Part shown: positions 1 through 6,682 of the stretch, piece by piece | How the letters are laid out: every line of letters starts with the position of its first letter | How positions within the stretch are numbered: position 1 is the first letter of the stretch | Assembly (NCBI GenBank): GCA_002352375.1 | Contig: DEIH01000091.1 | Coordinates: 1-9,543 of the forward strand | Length of the DNA stretch: 9,543 nt | Direction: 5' to 3' | Origin: Spirochaeta sp. UBA2779 | GTDB taxonomy: Bacteria; Spirochaetota; Spirochaetia; DSM-2461 | Notes under the pieces: generated by a model | The model's database searches: none | What the model was told of the DNA's origin: nothing | Seen by the model: the letters and a program-made list of their open reading frames with translations, nothing else | Translations under genes and position numbers: made by a program

Positions 1-374
1 CCGATCTGGAAAACAACTCCTGCCATTTTCACCACTTCCAGAGTTTTCCTGATGACATCCGGATCCTGGTTAAGAGGTTTCTCACAGAATATATGTTTGC
101 CTGCAAGGGCGGCTTCCTGACTGATAGAGGCATGAGTATCTGTAGGGGAACAGATCAGAACGGCATCAATATCGGCATCGTTCAGTATAAGTTTATAATC
201 CTTTATCACCCGGGTGATGCCATGATCGGCTGCCCAGATCTCCAATTCTTTATCGGCGAATGGATCGGCCATTACGGTCACTTCTACTCCGGAGATACAG
301 GTTGTCAGATTTGCTGCGTGCACCTTTCCAATACGTCCGCCGCCGATTATTCCGATTTTCAGATTCTTGCTCAT
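1..374 (-). CDS. iolG: Inositol 2-dehydrogenase (Gfo/Idh/MocA family), N-terminal part
   Basis: Only the first 124 codons lie in the window; the gene continues past the left edge. Its likely role is NAD-dependent oxidation of myo-inositol to 2-keto-myo-inositol (scyllo-inosose), the first step of cytoplasmic inositol breakdown. The N-terminus reads as a Rossmann fold, with LKIGII followed by the dinucleotide-binding GGGRIG at residues 11-16. The family's EKPL motif is at residues 98-101, and its lysine is the conserved catalytic one. The visible end (VVFQI plus a glycine) fits the strand that precedes the usual FNRRFD segment. The ATG at 374 has GGAGG five bases upstream, and the gene starts 12 bases after the iolE stop, so it is the fourth visible gene of the operon. 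Relatives use other polyols or scyllo-inositol, and the substrate is inferred from the operon. Confidence 0.88.
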   Translation of the reverse strand, partial: MSKNLKIGIIGGGRIGKVHAANLTTCISGVEVTVMADPFADKELEIWAADHGITRVIKDYKLILNDADIDAVLICSPTDTHASISQEAALAGKHIFCEKPLNQDPDVIRKTLEVVKMAGVVFQI

Positions 375-386
375 AAGTCCCTCCAC

Positions 387-1283
387 CTATAGTCCGGTAT
401 GCTTCCGGATATAGTCTCGCGCTTTAAGGGCATATTCGAATGGGTTGGCTTTCGCAGGATCCTGCTCAGCTTCCACCACCATCCAGCCTTCGTAATCGGC
501 ATCGCCGAGTATCTTGAAAAGGGAGGGGAAATCTACTCCCCCATCACCGGGAACCGTAAAAACACCTTCCCTGACAGCTTTCATAAATGGCCAGTCTTCT
601 CTCATTCCCACTGCCTGTATATCAGAACGAAGATCTTTGAGATGAACATGGCCAACCCGGGAGACAAACTTCTTCAGTTGCTCAACGGGATCTGAACCGT
701 TATATGAGAAGTGTCCCGAATCATAGGTTAGGTACACGGTATCCGGATTTGTATCGTTCAGAAATCGTTCGGTTTCCTCAGGAGTCTGGACACCGGTTCC
801 CATGTGATGGTGCATGCAGAGCTTGAATCCCTCATCTTTAGCAATTCGGCCCAGTTTATTATAACCGTCAGTCATGAGTTTCCACTCTGCATCGGAGAAA
901 ACCGCTTTACCTGCCTGGACACCAATACTTTCGTTTCCCTGGCAGGAACGTGTCTGTTCATTGGGGCCGATGATGTCCGAACCGACAATACGGAGAAAAA
1001 CAAGCTTCTCCCGGAAATCCTTCTCCATATCGGCAAAGGGCCTGGTAATCAGCTCTGTACTGAACCACTGATTACAGATAACCATACCCCTGAGATCGAG
1101 AGCTTTCTTGAGAACAGCAGCATCAGAGGGATACTTAGTCCCCACTTCACTGCCGGTGTAACCCGCCAATGCCATTTCGCTGATACACTGTTCAAATGTG
1201 TTTTCCGCTCCCAGCTCTGGAATGTCGTCGTTTGTCCAGGCAATGGGCGCAATGCCCAGTTTTACTTTGTCTTTATTAAGCAT
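387..1283 (-). CDS. iolE: Inosose (2-keto-myo-inositol) dehydratase IolE
   Basis: The 298-residue protein has the usual IolE length and belongs to the xylose isomerase-like TIM-barrel fold. It is predicted to dehydrate 2-keto-myo-inositol to the trihydroxycyclohexanedione that IolD uses. Visible family features are the N-terminal LGIAPIAWTNDD, GYTGSEVG near residues 41-48, MHHHMGTGVQ near 157-166, YDSGHFSYNG near 187-196, HVHLKD at 212-217 and VVEAEQD near 269-275. The histidines, aspartates and glutamate in these blocks are the likely metal ligands. The ATG at 1283 lies 14 bases after the iolD stop. The stop codon itself is part of the ribosome site (TAAGGAG), with a long spacing of about ten bases to the start. 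No key residue is missing. The identification rests on the protein and on its place between iolD and iolG. Confidence 0.95.
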   Translation of the reverse strand: MLNKDKVKLGIAPIAWTNDDIPELGAENTFEQCISEMALAGYTGSEVGTKYPSDAAVLKKALDLRGMVICNQWFSTELITRPFADMEKDFREKLVFLRIVGSDIIGPNEQTRSCQGNESIGVQAGKAVFSDAEWKLMTDGYNKLGRIAKDEGFKLCMHHHMGTGVQTPEETERFLNDTNPDTVYLTYDSGHFSYNGSDPVEQLKKFVSRVGHVHLKDLRSDIQAVGMREDWPFMKAVREGVFTVPGDGGVDFPSLFKILGDADYEGWMVVEAEQDPAKANPFEYALKARDYIRKHTGL

Positions 1284-1297
1284 GATTCAGTCTCTCC

Positions 1298-3166
1298 TTA
1301 GAATTGTCTTGCCCTGGCAGCTTCTTTCCTGATACTCCTGCTAGCTTCTACCACTGCACTCTTTTTGGATACTTCGGGTGTTCCCACACGCCACCAGGCA
1401 CCATAATCGCCTGTCATGGACTTCCGGGCTGTCTTACAATCTATCAGAGCTGGTTTATCACTGGCTCGGGCGGCCTTGAGCGCCTCAATGAACTCTTTGC
1501 TGGATTCAGCTCTGTAGCTGTCATAGCCGACACCCCGGGCTATAGTTGCATAGTCAACAGGGATGTAGTCACCATCCAGATGGTCTGTTTCAGGATTCCT
1601 GAATCTGAATTCACATCCGAAATGAGGGATACCCTGGGATGCCTGGAGGTTGTCGATACAGTGGAAACCGTTGTTATCAATCAGAATAATATTGATCTTC
1701 AAGCCCTCCTGAACGGCGGTAAACATCTCAGAATTGAGCATCCAGAAACTTCCGTCTCCCAGAATACAGTAGACTTCCCGCTCGGGAAATGCAATTTTGG
1801 CCCCGAGAGCACCGGCAATCTCATAACCCATACAGCTGAAGCCATACTCCAGGTGGTAGGTATCCGGAACCCGGGTCCGCCAGATTCTCTCCATATCTGA
1901 TGGCAGGGATCCGGATGCTGCTACAACAATAGCATTTTCGGGAATACCCCCTTCATTCATCAGACCCATCACCTTGGTCTGAGCAAATCCGGAGTCGGTA
2001 TCATCTAGTGTGAAAAGCCGGGTGTTCTCTTTTGTCCAGACATCGATTACATCTTTTACCTGACGACCCCAGCCTGCCTGATAACCGAGATTTTTGAGTT
2101 CTTTATGGATATCCTTAAGGGCGAGTTTCGCGTCTCCCAGAAAAGGAAATCCATTCATTTTATAGGCATCAAACGCAGATACATTAATTGAAAGAAGCTC
2201 CACATCAGGATTATGAAAATCCCATTTCGATGCAGTTATAAAATCATTCAGCCGTGTTCCCACGGCAATCACCAGATCGGTATCATGGGCAATTTCATTT
2301 GCAGAACTGGTACCGGTAACCCCGATACCCCCGAGATTCTGGGGATTATTCCAGGGAAGAACCCCTTTTCCGGCTTGCGTTTCAGCGAAGGGAATATCAA
2401 ACGTTTCGGCGAATCTCGCCAATTCTTTTCCTGCACCCGAATAGCGCACTCCCCCTCCGCAGATAATCATCGGTTTTTTCTTGCTCTTGATAAGCTCGGC
2501 AGCCCTGCGGGCATCTCCAGGAGAGAGTGGCCGCCGGCCGGGACGATGAACCCGCCTGGCAAAGAACTCTTCAGGGTAATCGTATGCCTCAGCCTGGACA
2601 TCCTGGGGCAAAGCCAGGCAGACTGCGCCGGTTTCCGCTGGATCTGTGAGGACTCGCATCGCGTTAACTGCGGCTGTCATGAGTTGTTCAGGCCGGACAA
2701 TCCGGTCCCAGTATTTGCAGACCGCTCTAAATGAATCATTTGCCGTATTGGTGTAATCATGAGGAATCTCAACCTGTTGAAGTACAGGGTCGGGCTGACG
2801 ACAGGCAAAGGCATCGCCGGGCAGGAACAGCACGGGGATTCGATTCACCGTTGCAGTACCGGCAGCAGTAACCATATTCAAAGCACCCGGGCCGATGGAG
2901 CTTGTAACGGCCATAATTTTCTTACGGTTGTTCTGCTTGGCATAAGCCATGGCAGCGTGACCCATACCCTGTTCACTATGACCCTGATAAAATTTCAGAC
3001 TGTGATCCGGTTCCTGAAGGGCCTCGCCGATACCGACGACACAACCGTGTCCGAAAATACCGAACACACCTTCAACGAATTTAATCTCTTCACCGTCCGA
3101 CTCCAGGTACTGATTATCCAAGAACTTTATCAATGCCTGGGACATGGTTAACCGCAGAGTACTCAT
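1298..3166 (-). CDS. iolD: 3D-(3,5/4)-trihydroxycyclohexane-1,2-dione hydrolase IolD (ThDP-dependent)
   Basis: This 622-residue cytoplasmic enzyme opens the inositol-derived ring hydrolytically to give 5-deoxy-D-glucuronate. It has the three-part architecture of the acetolactate synthase superfamily. The N-terminal pyrimidine-binding domain holds the activating glutamate at residue 65 (YQGHSEQGMGHAA). A central domain spans about residues 215-355. The C-terminal pyrophosphate-binding domain holds the ThDP motif, from GDG at 470-472 to NN at 498-499. It is close to the usual family length of about 640. The ATG at 3166 has AGGAGG four bases upstream and overlaps the iolB stop codon as ATGA, which points to coupled translation. 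The block near residues 61-70 and the cyclohexanedione-type N-terminus separate it from acetolactate synthase, and the operon confirms the assignment. Confidence 0.96.
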   Translation of the reverse strand: MSTLRLTMSQALIKFLDNQYLESDGEEIKFVEGVFGIFGHGCVVGIGEALQEPDHSLKFYQGHSEQGMGHAAMAYAKQNNRKKIMAVTSSIGPGALNMVTAAGTATVNRIPVLFLPGDAFACRQPDPVLQQVEIPHDYTNTANDSFRAVCKYWDRIVRPEQLMTAAVNAMRVLTDPAETGAVCLALPQDVQAEAYDYPEEFFARRVHRPGRRPLSPGDARRAAELIKSKKKPMIICGGGVRYSGAGKELARFAETFDIPFAETQAGKGVLPWNNPQNLGGIGVTGTSSANEIAHDTDLVIAVGTRLNDFITASKWDFHNPDVELLSINVSAFDAYKMNGFPFLGDAKLALKDIHKELKNLGYQAGWGRQVKDVIDVWTKENTRLFTLDDTDSGFAQTKVMGLMNEGGIPENAIVVAASGSLPSDMERIWRTRVPDTYHLEYGFSCMGYEIAGALGAKIAFPEREVYCILGDGSFWMLNSEMFTAVQEGLKINIILIDNNGFHCIDNLQASQGIPHFGCEFRFRNPETDHLDGDYIPVDYATIARGVGYDSYRAESSKEFIEALKAARASDKPALIDCKTARKSMTGDYGAWWRVGTPEVSKKSAVVEASRSIRKEAARARQF

Positions 3167-3978
3167 TTTGCCTCCTCGTAAGGCCTCTCAGGCCAAATCT
3201 TCACATTTTTTTCAAGAAGCCATTCATGCTCCTTGCGGAAATACCGGGTTGTCGGCAGCCAGCGGTTATCCGTCAGATGGGGAATCATCCAGATGTAGTA
3301 CATGGCATAACCCGCTCCAGCCACCTGGGAATGAGTTTTGTCAGGACTGATGAGACTGGTGCTCCTGTCTCTGACAATATATGCATCGTTTTCAAGCAAC
3401 GAAACACCGAAGCCCTGCTGTGGAAACATCCGATAATGATAAATCTCAGGATGGGGATGATCATGAGGCGGATAGCTGGACCATTTACCGGGATGATTGA
3501 TAACTTCACCCAGAACCATGTTCGAAAACTCGGCATTCTCGCCGTCGAAAACAGTCCTGACTGTCCTGATGGAAGTTTCATTCAGCGAACCGCCACCGAA
3601 TATATCATTCCTGATATCATCCTTACCGTAAAAAACTGCAGGAAAGTCCCTGTTGTTGATACTGGCTTCAAAGCAGAGCTCAGCACCACCCGGCCCAGCT
3701 GTAAGACTGACCGCCATTCCAGCAGGTAGATGGAGAGCCTCTGGATTCTCATCAAAACACGATGTGCGGGCAGCATCACGTTTATTATCTTCCCAGCTGA
3801 AACTCACATTCCCGCCAATTAACAGGATGGCCCGCTCTTTAGCAGATTGATCTTCCCAGACATCGCCTTCAGCCAGCTTCAGTATTCCAAAATCCAACAG
3901 CATGCCTTCTTTCTTGTCCGCATCACGGACCACCATGTTCATACCGTTTCCGAATACATTCTTCTGATGCAATACCAT
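3163..3978 (-). CDS. iolB: 5-deoxy-glucuronate isomerase IolB
   Basis: The 271-residue protein isomerises 5-deoxy-D-glucuronate to 2-deoxy-5-keto-D-gluconate, the step after IolD. It is a two-part cupin protein like KduI. The metal-site block is at residues 168-190 (SYPPHDHPHPEIYHYRMFPQ and following), with His172, His174, His176 and Glu178 as candidate ligands. The C-terminal MYYIWMIPH and the NRW segment are also typical of the family. It is the first gene of the operon. Its ATG at 3978 has GGAG five bases upstream, and a perfect palindromic operator begins three bases beyond that site. The stop codon is shared with the iolD start. The length matches the family and nothing appears truncated. 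Confidence 0.95.
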   Translation of the reverse strand: MVLHQKNVFGNGMNMVVRDADKKEGMLLDFGILKLAEGDVWEDQSAKERAILLIGGNVSFSWEDNKRDAARTSCFDENPEALHLPAGMAVSLTAGPGGAELCFEASINNRDFPAVFYGKDDIRNDIFGGGSLNETSIRTVRTVFDGENAEFSNMVLGEVINHPGKWSSYPPHDHPHPEIYHYRMFPQQGFGVSLLENDAYIVRDRSTSLISPDKTHSQVAGAGYAMYYIWMIPHLTDNRWLPTTRYFRKEHEWLLEKNVKIWPERPYEEAK

Positions 3979-3989
3979 AAATACTCCAC

Positions 3990-4005
3990 TTGTAAACGTT
4001 TACAA
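3990..4005. promoter_or_regulatory. LacI-family operator O1 before iolB
   Basis: TTGTAAACGTTTACAA is a perfect 16-base palindrome with the central CG typical of LacI/GalR/CcpA-type operators. It lies three bases upstream of the iolB ribosome site, between that site and the T-tract of the terminator. Two weaker copies with the same AAACGTTT core occur at 4049-4062 and 5134-5147, both in regulatory DNA. The adjacent LacI-family regulator is the likely binder (inference). A catabolite-control protein of the same family is an alternative. Confidence 0.82.
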
Positions 4006-4013
4006 TAATGGAT

Positions 4014-4039
4014 AAAAAAACAGCCGGATAACACGGCTG
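4014..4039 (-). terminator. Intrinsic terminator in the lacI-iolB gap
   Basis: Read on the minus strand, CAGCCG and CGGCTG form a six-pair, GC-rich stem around a seven-base loop, followed directly by seven Ts. This is a classic Rho-independent terminator facing left. It lies 87 bases after the LacI regulator's stop and 36 bases before the iolB start. It may end the regulator's transcript. If the candidate promoter at 4065-4093 drives iolB, it instead sits in the iol leader and would act as an attenuator. Confidence 0.78.
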
Positions 4040-4048
4040 AACCTGAAT

Positions 4049-4062
4049 CACAAACGTTTACA
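4049..4062. promoter_or_regulatory. LacI-family operator O2 in the iol control region
   Basis: CACAAACGTTTACA matches the perfect O1 core TGTAAACGTTTACA at 11 of 14 positions, with all differences in the left arm. Its centre is 58 bases from that of O1. It lies just downstream of the -10 box of the candidate iol promoter, around the expected transcription start, where a bound repressor would block RNA polymerase. Two operators this close could bind cooperatively. Confidence 0.68.
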
Positions 4063-4064
4063 AA

Positions 4065-4093
4065 ACGATACACCCGTCAACCTCGATTGTAAA
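4065..4093 (-). promoter_or_regulatory. Candidate promoter for iolBDEG
   Basis: On the minus strand, TTTACA (-35; 5 of 6 matches to consensus) and TATCGT (-10; 4 of 6) are separated by 17 bases. The predicted start falls near 4058, inside operator O2. This is the best sigma-70-type pair I found between the regulator gene and iolB. Downstream alternatives, closer to O1, have much poorer -35 boxes. The complication is that transcripts from here must pass the terminator at 4014-4039. Confidence 0.5.
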
Positions 4094-4126
4094 GGGTTAA
4101 TTCCGGGGAAAACATATATTTAAACC

Positions 4127-5125
4127 TCAGGTTGATCGACGAACAAGGAGTTCCGGTTGGAGAGTTATTCGTTCAATCTCCTTTTCAGAAGGTTCCTTCT
4201 CAAGCTGACGAAGCAGGATCTCAGCAGCGTAGGCACCAATCCGATATTTTGGCTGGTGGATTGTAGAAAGCTGTATATCAGGATGAGAGGCAATAGGAAT
4301 ATCATCGAATCCGATGACAGCCACATCTTCAGGAACACGGTAACCGGAATCCTGTACTCCCTGCACCACACCCATTGCAATGAGATCGTTCTCGGCGAAG
4401 ACCCCATCAGGAACAATCCCATTTTCAATGAGATCCCGGATGATTTTATAACCGCTCTGTTCCTGAAATTTATCAAGAACAATTATATCTTCTGAGATTT
4501 CGATACCAGCACGATTCAGAGCCTTGCGATATCCACTGAGACGGTCCTCAAGGGAATGCCGCTCCTGCTCACTTCCGATAAATGCAATTCTCCGCCGTTT
4601 CCGGGACAGAAGATGGGAGACAGCCATGTCCGCACCTTTAACATTATCAATGATAACATAGCTGCGTTTAGTACCTTCGGGAAAACTGGAAACATAAACA
4701 AGAGGCATCTCAGACGGTACATAGGATTCAATATCTTCGGCAAGAAGGGTCATGGATGAGATGATTAAACCGTCAACCTGCTTCTGGATCAGATTATTCA
4801 GATAATCCCTTTCCCGGTTCGCATTCCAGCTGGTATTGCAGAGAAAGAGGTTGTAACCGGCCTTTAATAACCGGTCTTCAATACCCAGGGCAACCCTGGG
4901 ATAAAAAGGGCTGGTAATATCGGGAATAATCAATCCGATGGTCATAGTTGCCCGGTTCACAAGACCACGGGCAATTGCGTTAGGTTGATAACCCATTTCT
5001 TTTGCCAGGGCCGTTACTTTTTCCCGGGTATGCTGACTCACACCATATTTATTATTGAGTGCCCTTGACACAGTGGCATAGGAAATACCGGCCCTGGCGG
5101 CTATGTCCTTGATCGTCGGATTCAT
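4127..5125 (-). CDS. LacI-family transcriptional regulator, probable inositol operon repressor
   Basis: The 332-residue protein starts with a LacI helix-turn-helix (TIKDIAARAGISYATVSRAL, residues 4-23) and a hinge near 48-58. A periplasmic-binding-protein-like effector domain follows, recognisable from IGLIIPDITSPFYPRVALGI (63-82), DGLIISS (118-124) and VAVIGFDDIPIA (268-279). I chose the ATG at 5125 over an in-frame GTG at 5173. The longer form would add 16 residues unlike the family, and its coding region would contain the gene's apparent promoter and operator. The ATG has no Shine-Dalgarno. The gene lies upstream of iolB on the same strand. Operator copies lie before both genes, so autoregulation and control of iol are likely. 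The effector is not readable from sequence. Better-known iol regulators belong to the DeoR, RpiR or GntR families, so function is inferred from context. Confidence 0.9.
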   Translation of the reverse strand: MNPTIKDIAARAGISYATVSRALNNKYGVSQHTREKVTALAKEMGYQPNAIARGLVNRATMTIGLIIPDITSPFYPRVALGIEDRLLKAGYNLFLCNTSWNANRERDYLNNLIQKQVDGLIISSMTLLAEDIESYVPSEMPLVYVSSFPEGTKRSYVIIDNVKGADMAVSHLLSRKRRRIAFIGSEQERHSLEDRLSGYRKALNRAGIEISEDIIVLDKFQEQSGYKIIRDLIENGIVPDGVFAENDLIAMGVVQGVQDSGYRVPEDVAVIGFDDIPIASHPDIQLSTIHQPKYRIGAYAAEILLRQLEKEPSEKEIERITLQPELLVRRST

Positions 5126-5131
5126 GGAATT

Positions 5132-5160
5132 ATCGTAAACGTTTGAGAAGAAAAGGTCAA
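5132..5160 (-). promoter_or_regulatory. Candidate promoter of the LacI-family regulator gene
   Basis: On the minus strand, TTGACC (-35; 5 of 6) and TACGAT (-10; 4 of 6) are 17 bases apart. Only six bases separate the -10 box from the ATG at 5125, so transcription would begin at or next to the start codon. The third operator copy covers part of the spacer and the -10 box. Confidence 0.58.
5134..5147. promoter_or_regulatory. LacI-family operator O3, autoregulatory
   Basis: CGTAAACGTTTGAG keeps the eight-base AAACGTTT core and matches TGTAAACGTTTACA at 10 of 14 positions. It overlaps the -10 box and spacer of the regulator's candidate promoter, where occupation would block transcription. It is the weakest of the three copies, as is often seen for autoregulatory sites. 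Confidence 0.55.
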
Positions 5161-5229
5161 AGAGGGTATTCACAAACTATGTTCCCAAAAGATCACTGAA
5201 AATGGATAGACCAGACGATTCGCAATCCG

Positions 5230-6090
5230 TCAGAGTTTCAGAACATCCTCAATCAGCCCTTCCCTCATCTCCCGGGGTACCTTCTGGTGAAAACGAATCC
5301 GGCGGATATTCTCTGAATTTTCGGTTACATCAACCAGATTCTGTTTGGTAAGAACTGTATTGGCAGGTACGTTGAGTTTTTTAGCACAGACCTCACGAAG
5401 CTCTACAATCTTTGTGTATTTATCTTTTTTTGCCCGGGACATCTTACGGAAGGCCGGGGTTTTAAAGATTCCCGGAACGGGTTTTTTGTCAAAGTTCTTG
5501 AAAGTTCCTGCAAGTTTGAAGAGGATCTGTTCAACCTTATCCTCATCTTTAATTTTTCGGAGCAGGCTCTCGTGAAGCTTGAATAAATAAGCCACATCAT
5601 TAATTGCATACTGCTTCGCCTCTTCGCTGATTGGGCGGGTAATCCAGTTCTGACGCTGAAATTTTTTCTTGTTTTCAACAGTTACACCCAACTCCGAGAG
5701 GAGTACCGAATCAAGACCCCTGCCTGGAAGATCGAGAATTTCAACCAGATGCTGAAGATCGTAAACGGCATTCATTTTTACCCCGTACTGTTTGTAAACC
5801 AGGCTCCGGTCGGAGTCGGCGGCAAAGAACATATAGAGCATGTTTTTAAGGGTGAGAAAATTCGCAAGAACATCATCAGCGATGGGAAAAGGGTCAACCA
5901 GATAGTAATTAAGCCCATCGTACACCTGAATAAGGCAGAGCTTTTCACCGTAGACATGGAGGTTGAACTCCCCTTCGAAATCCATGGCGATTATATTCAC
6001 ATTTCGTTCTAAAAGACTCTTAGAGAGTTTAACAAGTTCGTCGCTGCTGCTGATATCGATATAATCTCTGTGCATAGGAGATGGTAGCAT
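5230..6090 (-). CDS. rnd: RNase D-like 3'-5' exonuclease (DEDDy) with a C-terminal HRDC-like region
   Basis: The 286-residue protein is predicted to trim RNA 3' ends, as RNase D does for tRNA precursors. The catalytic set of DEDDy exonucleases is intact: Asp37 and Glu39 in AMDFEGEF, Asp94 in FAADSDRSLV, and Tyr161 with Asp165 in YAINDVAYLF. The segment YDLQHLVEIL near residue 110 and GLDSVLLSELGV near 125 fit RNase D. Residues 215-260 resemble a single HRDC domain (ELREVCAKKLNVPANTVLTK). The protein is shorter than the E. coli enzyme of about 375 residues, which has two such domains. It starts 15 bases after the nitroreductase stop, probably in one transcript. No Shine-Dalgarno precedes the ATG at 6090 or the alternative ATG at 6075, so the start is uncertain. 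The exact RNA substrate cannot be told. Confidence 0.86.
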   Translation of the reverse strand: MLPSPMHRDYIDISSSDELVKLSKSLLERNVNIIAMDFEGEFNLHVYGEKLCLIQVYDGLNYYLVDPFPIADDVLANFLTLKNMLYMFFAADSDRSLVYKQYGVKMNAVYDLQHLVEILDLPGRGLDSVLLSELGVTVENKKKFQRQNWITRPISEEAKQYAINDVAYLFKLHESLLRKIKDEDKVEQILFKLAGTFKNFDKKPVPGIFKTPAFRKMSRAKKDKYTKIVELREVCAKKLNVPANTVLTKQNLVDVTENSENIRRIRFHQKVPREMREGLIEDVLKL

Positions 6091-6105
6091 GAAATGGGGC
6101 TCAGG

Positions 6106-6630
6106 CTACAAGCTTCCATCCCAGAGGTTCCAGTTGAGAACCTCAGACACTTTCTTCCGCGGTTTATTCACGGGAGAAGGATTGGCCGGATACCCCAGGG
6201 GGAGCAGCTCCACCACTTCCCATCCCAGGGGGACTTGAAGCAGCTCCCGGCAGGCTTTCTGATCAAAACTCCCGATCCAGCAGGTGCCCAGACCCTCTCC
6301 GGCGGCTACCAGAGTGATGTGGTCGATCAGAATTGTGGCATCAACTACCGAACGAGGCATATCGCATGACATATCTCCTGTGGAGGAGTCACCGCAAATA
6401 GCCATTATTACCGGAGCTTCACCCACAAACTCCTGTCCCCGGGCAACTTTTACCATTTTTACACGTAGTTCAGGCTCTGTTATAGCAATAACCCGCCAAT
6501 CCTGCAGATTCTTTGCTGAGGGGGCAAAACGGGCGGCATCGATGATTTTCTCAACAGTATCGATCTCGACTGGTTTATCGGCCCAGGAGCGGACACTCTT
6601 CCGGTATTTAATAAGTTCTGTGATATTCAT
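6106..6630 (-). CDS. Small nitroreductase-family FMN oxidoreductase
   Basis: The 174-residue protein belongs to the short nitroreductase group, FMN flavoproteins that reduce nitro compounds, quinones or other electron acceptors with NAD(P)H. Typical features are ITELIKYRKSVRSW at residues 3-16, whose arginine and lysine contact FMN phosphate, APSAKNLQDWRV at 37-48, and GEGLGTCWIGSF at 111-122. The C-terminal ELLPLGYPA and KPRKKVSEVL are also characteristic. I chose the ATG at 6630 because MNITELIKYRKSVRSW is the usual family N-terminus. An in-frame ATG at 6708 would add 26 atypical, cysteine-rich residues and overlap the glutamine synthetase gene. The chosen start has no Shine-Dalgarno but has a near-perfect extended -10 box six bases upstream. 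The physiological substrate is unknown. Confidence 0.88.
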   Translation of the reverse strand: MNITELIKYRKSVRSWADKPVEIDTVEKIIDAARFAPSAKNLQDWRVIAITEPELRVKMVKVARGQEFVGEAPVIMAICGDSSTGDMSCDMPRSVVDATILIDHITLVAAGEGLGTCWIGSFDQKACRELLQVPLGWEVVELLPLGYPANPSPVNKPRKKVSEVLNWNLWDGSL

Positions 6631-6636
6631 ATTTTC

Positions 6637-6664
6637 ATTATAGCAAGCGTAAGGCTGCTGTACT
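6637..6664 (-). promoter_or_regulatory. Extended -10 promoter of the nitroreductase gene
   Basis: On the minus strand, TGCTATAAT is a consensus -10 box with the TGn extension, and it sits six bases before the ATG at 6630. A weak -35 (AGTACA, 3 of 6) lies 16 bases upstream, which is tolerable for an extended -10 promoter. Transcription would start at or beside the ATG. It lies in the 52-base gap after the glutamine synthetase gene, where I see no terminator, so read-through is also possible. Confidence 0.55.
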
Positions 6665-6682
6665 GCCTGTTTTCTCCGGATG

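Noticed and set aside
2399..2406. Fourth copy of the operator core AAACGTTT
   Set aside because: It lies inside iolD, encodes an ordinary Glu-Thr-Phe stretch, and the flanks show none of the outer operator bases.
2213..2734. 173-codon open frame on the plus strand opposite iolD
   Set aside because: Antisense shadow of an intact, full-length ThDP enzyme; no family resemblance. The same holds for the plus-strand frames at 1304-1900 and 3133-3729.
5214..5231. Imperfect hairpin (GAC-GATT / AATC-GTC with one bulge) at the RNase D stop
   Set aside because: Short stem with a bulge and no T-tract directly after it, so it is not a credible intrinsic terminator.
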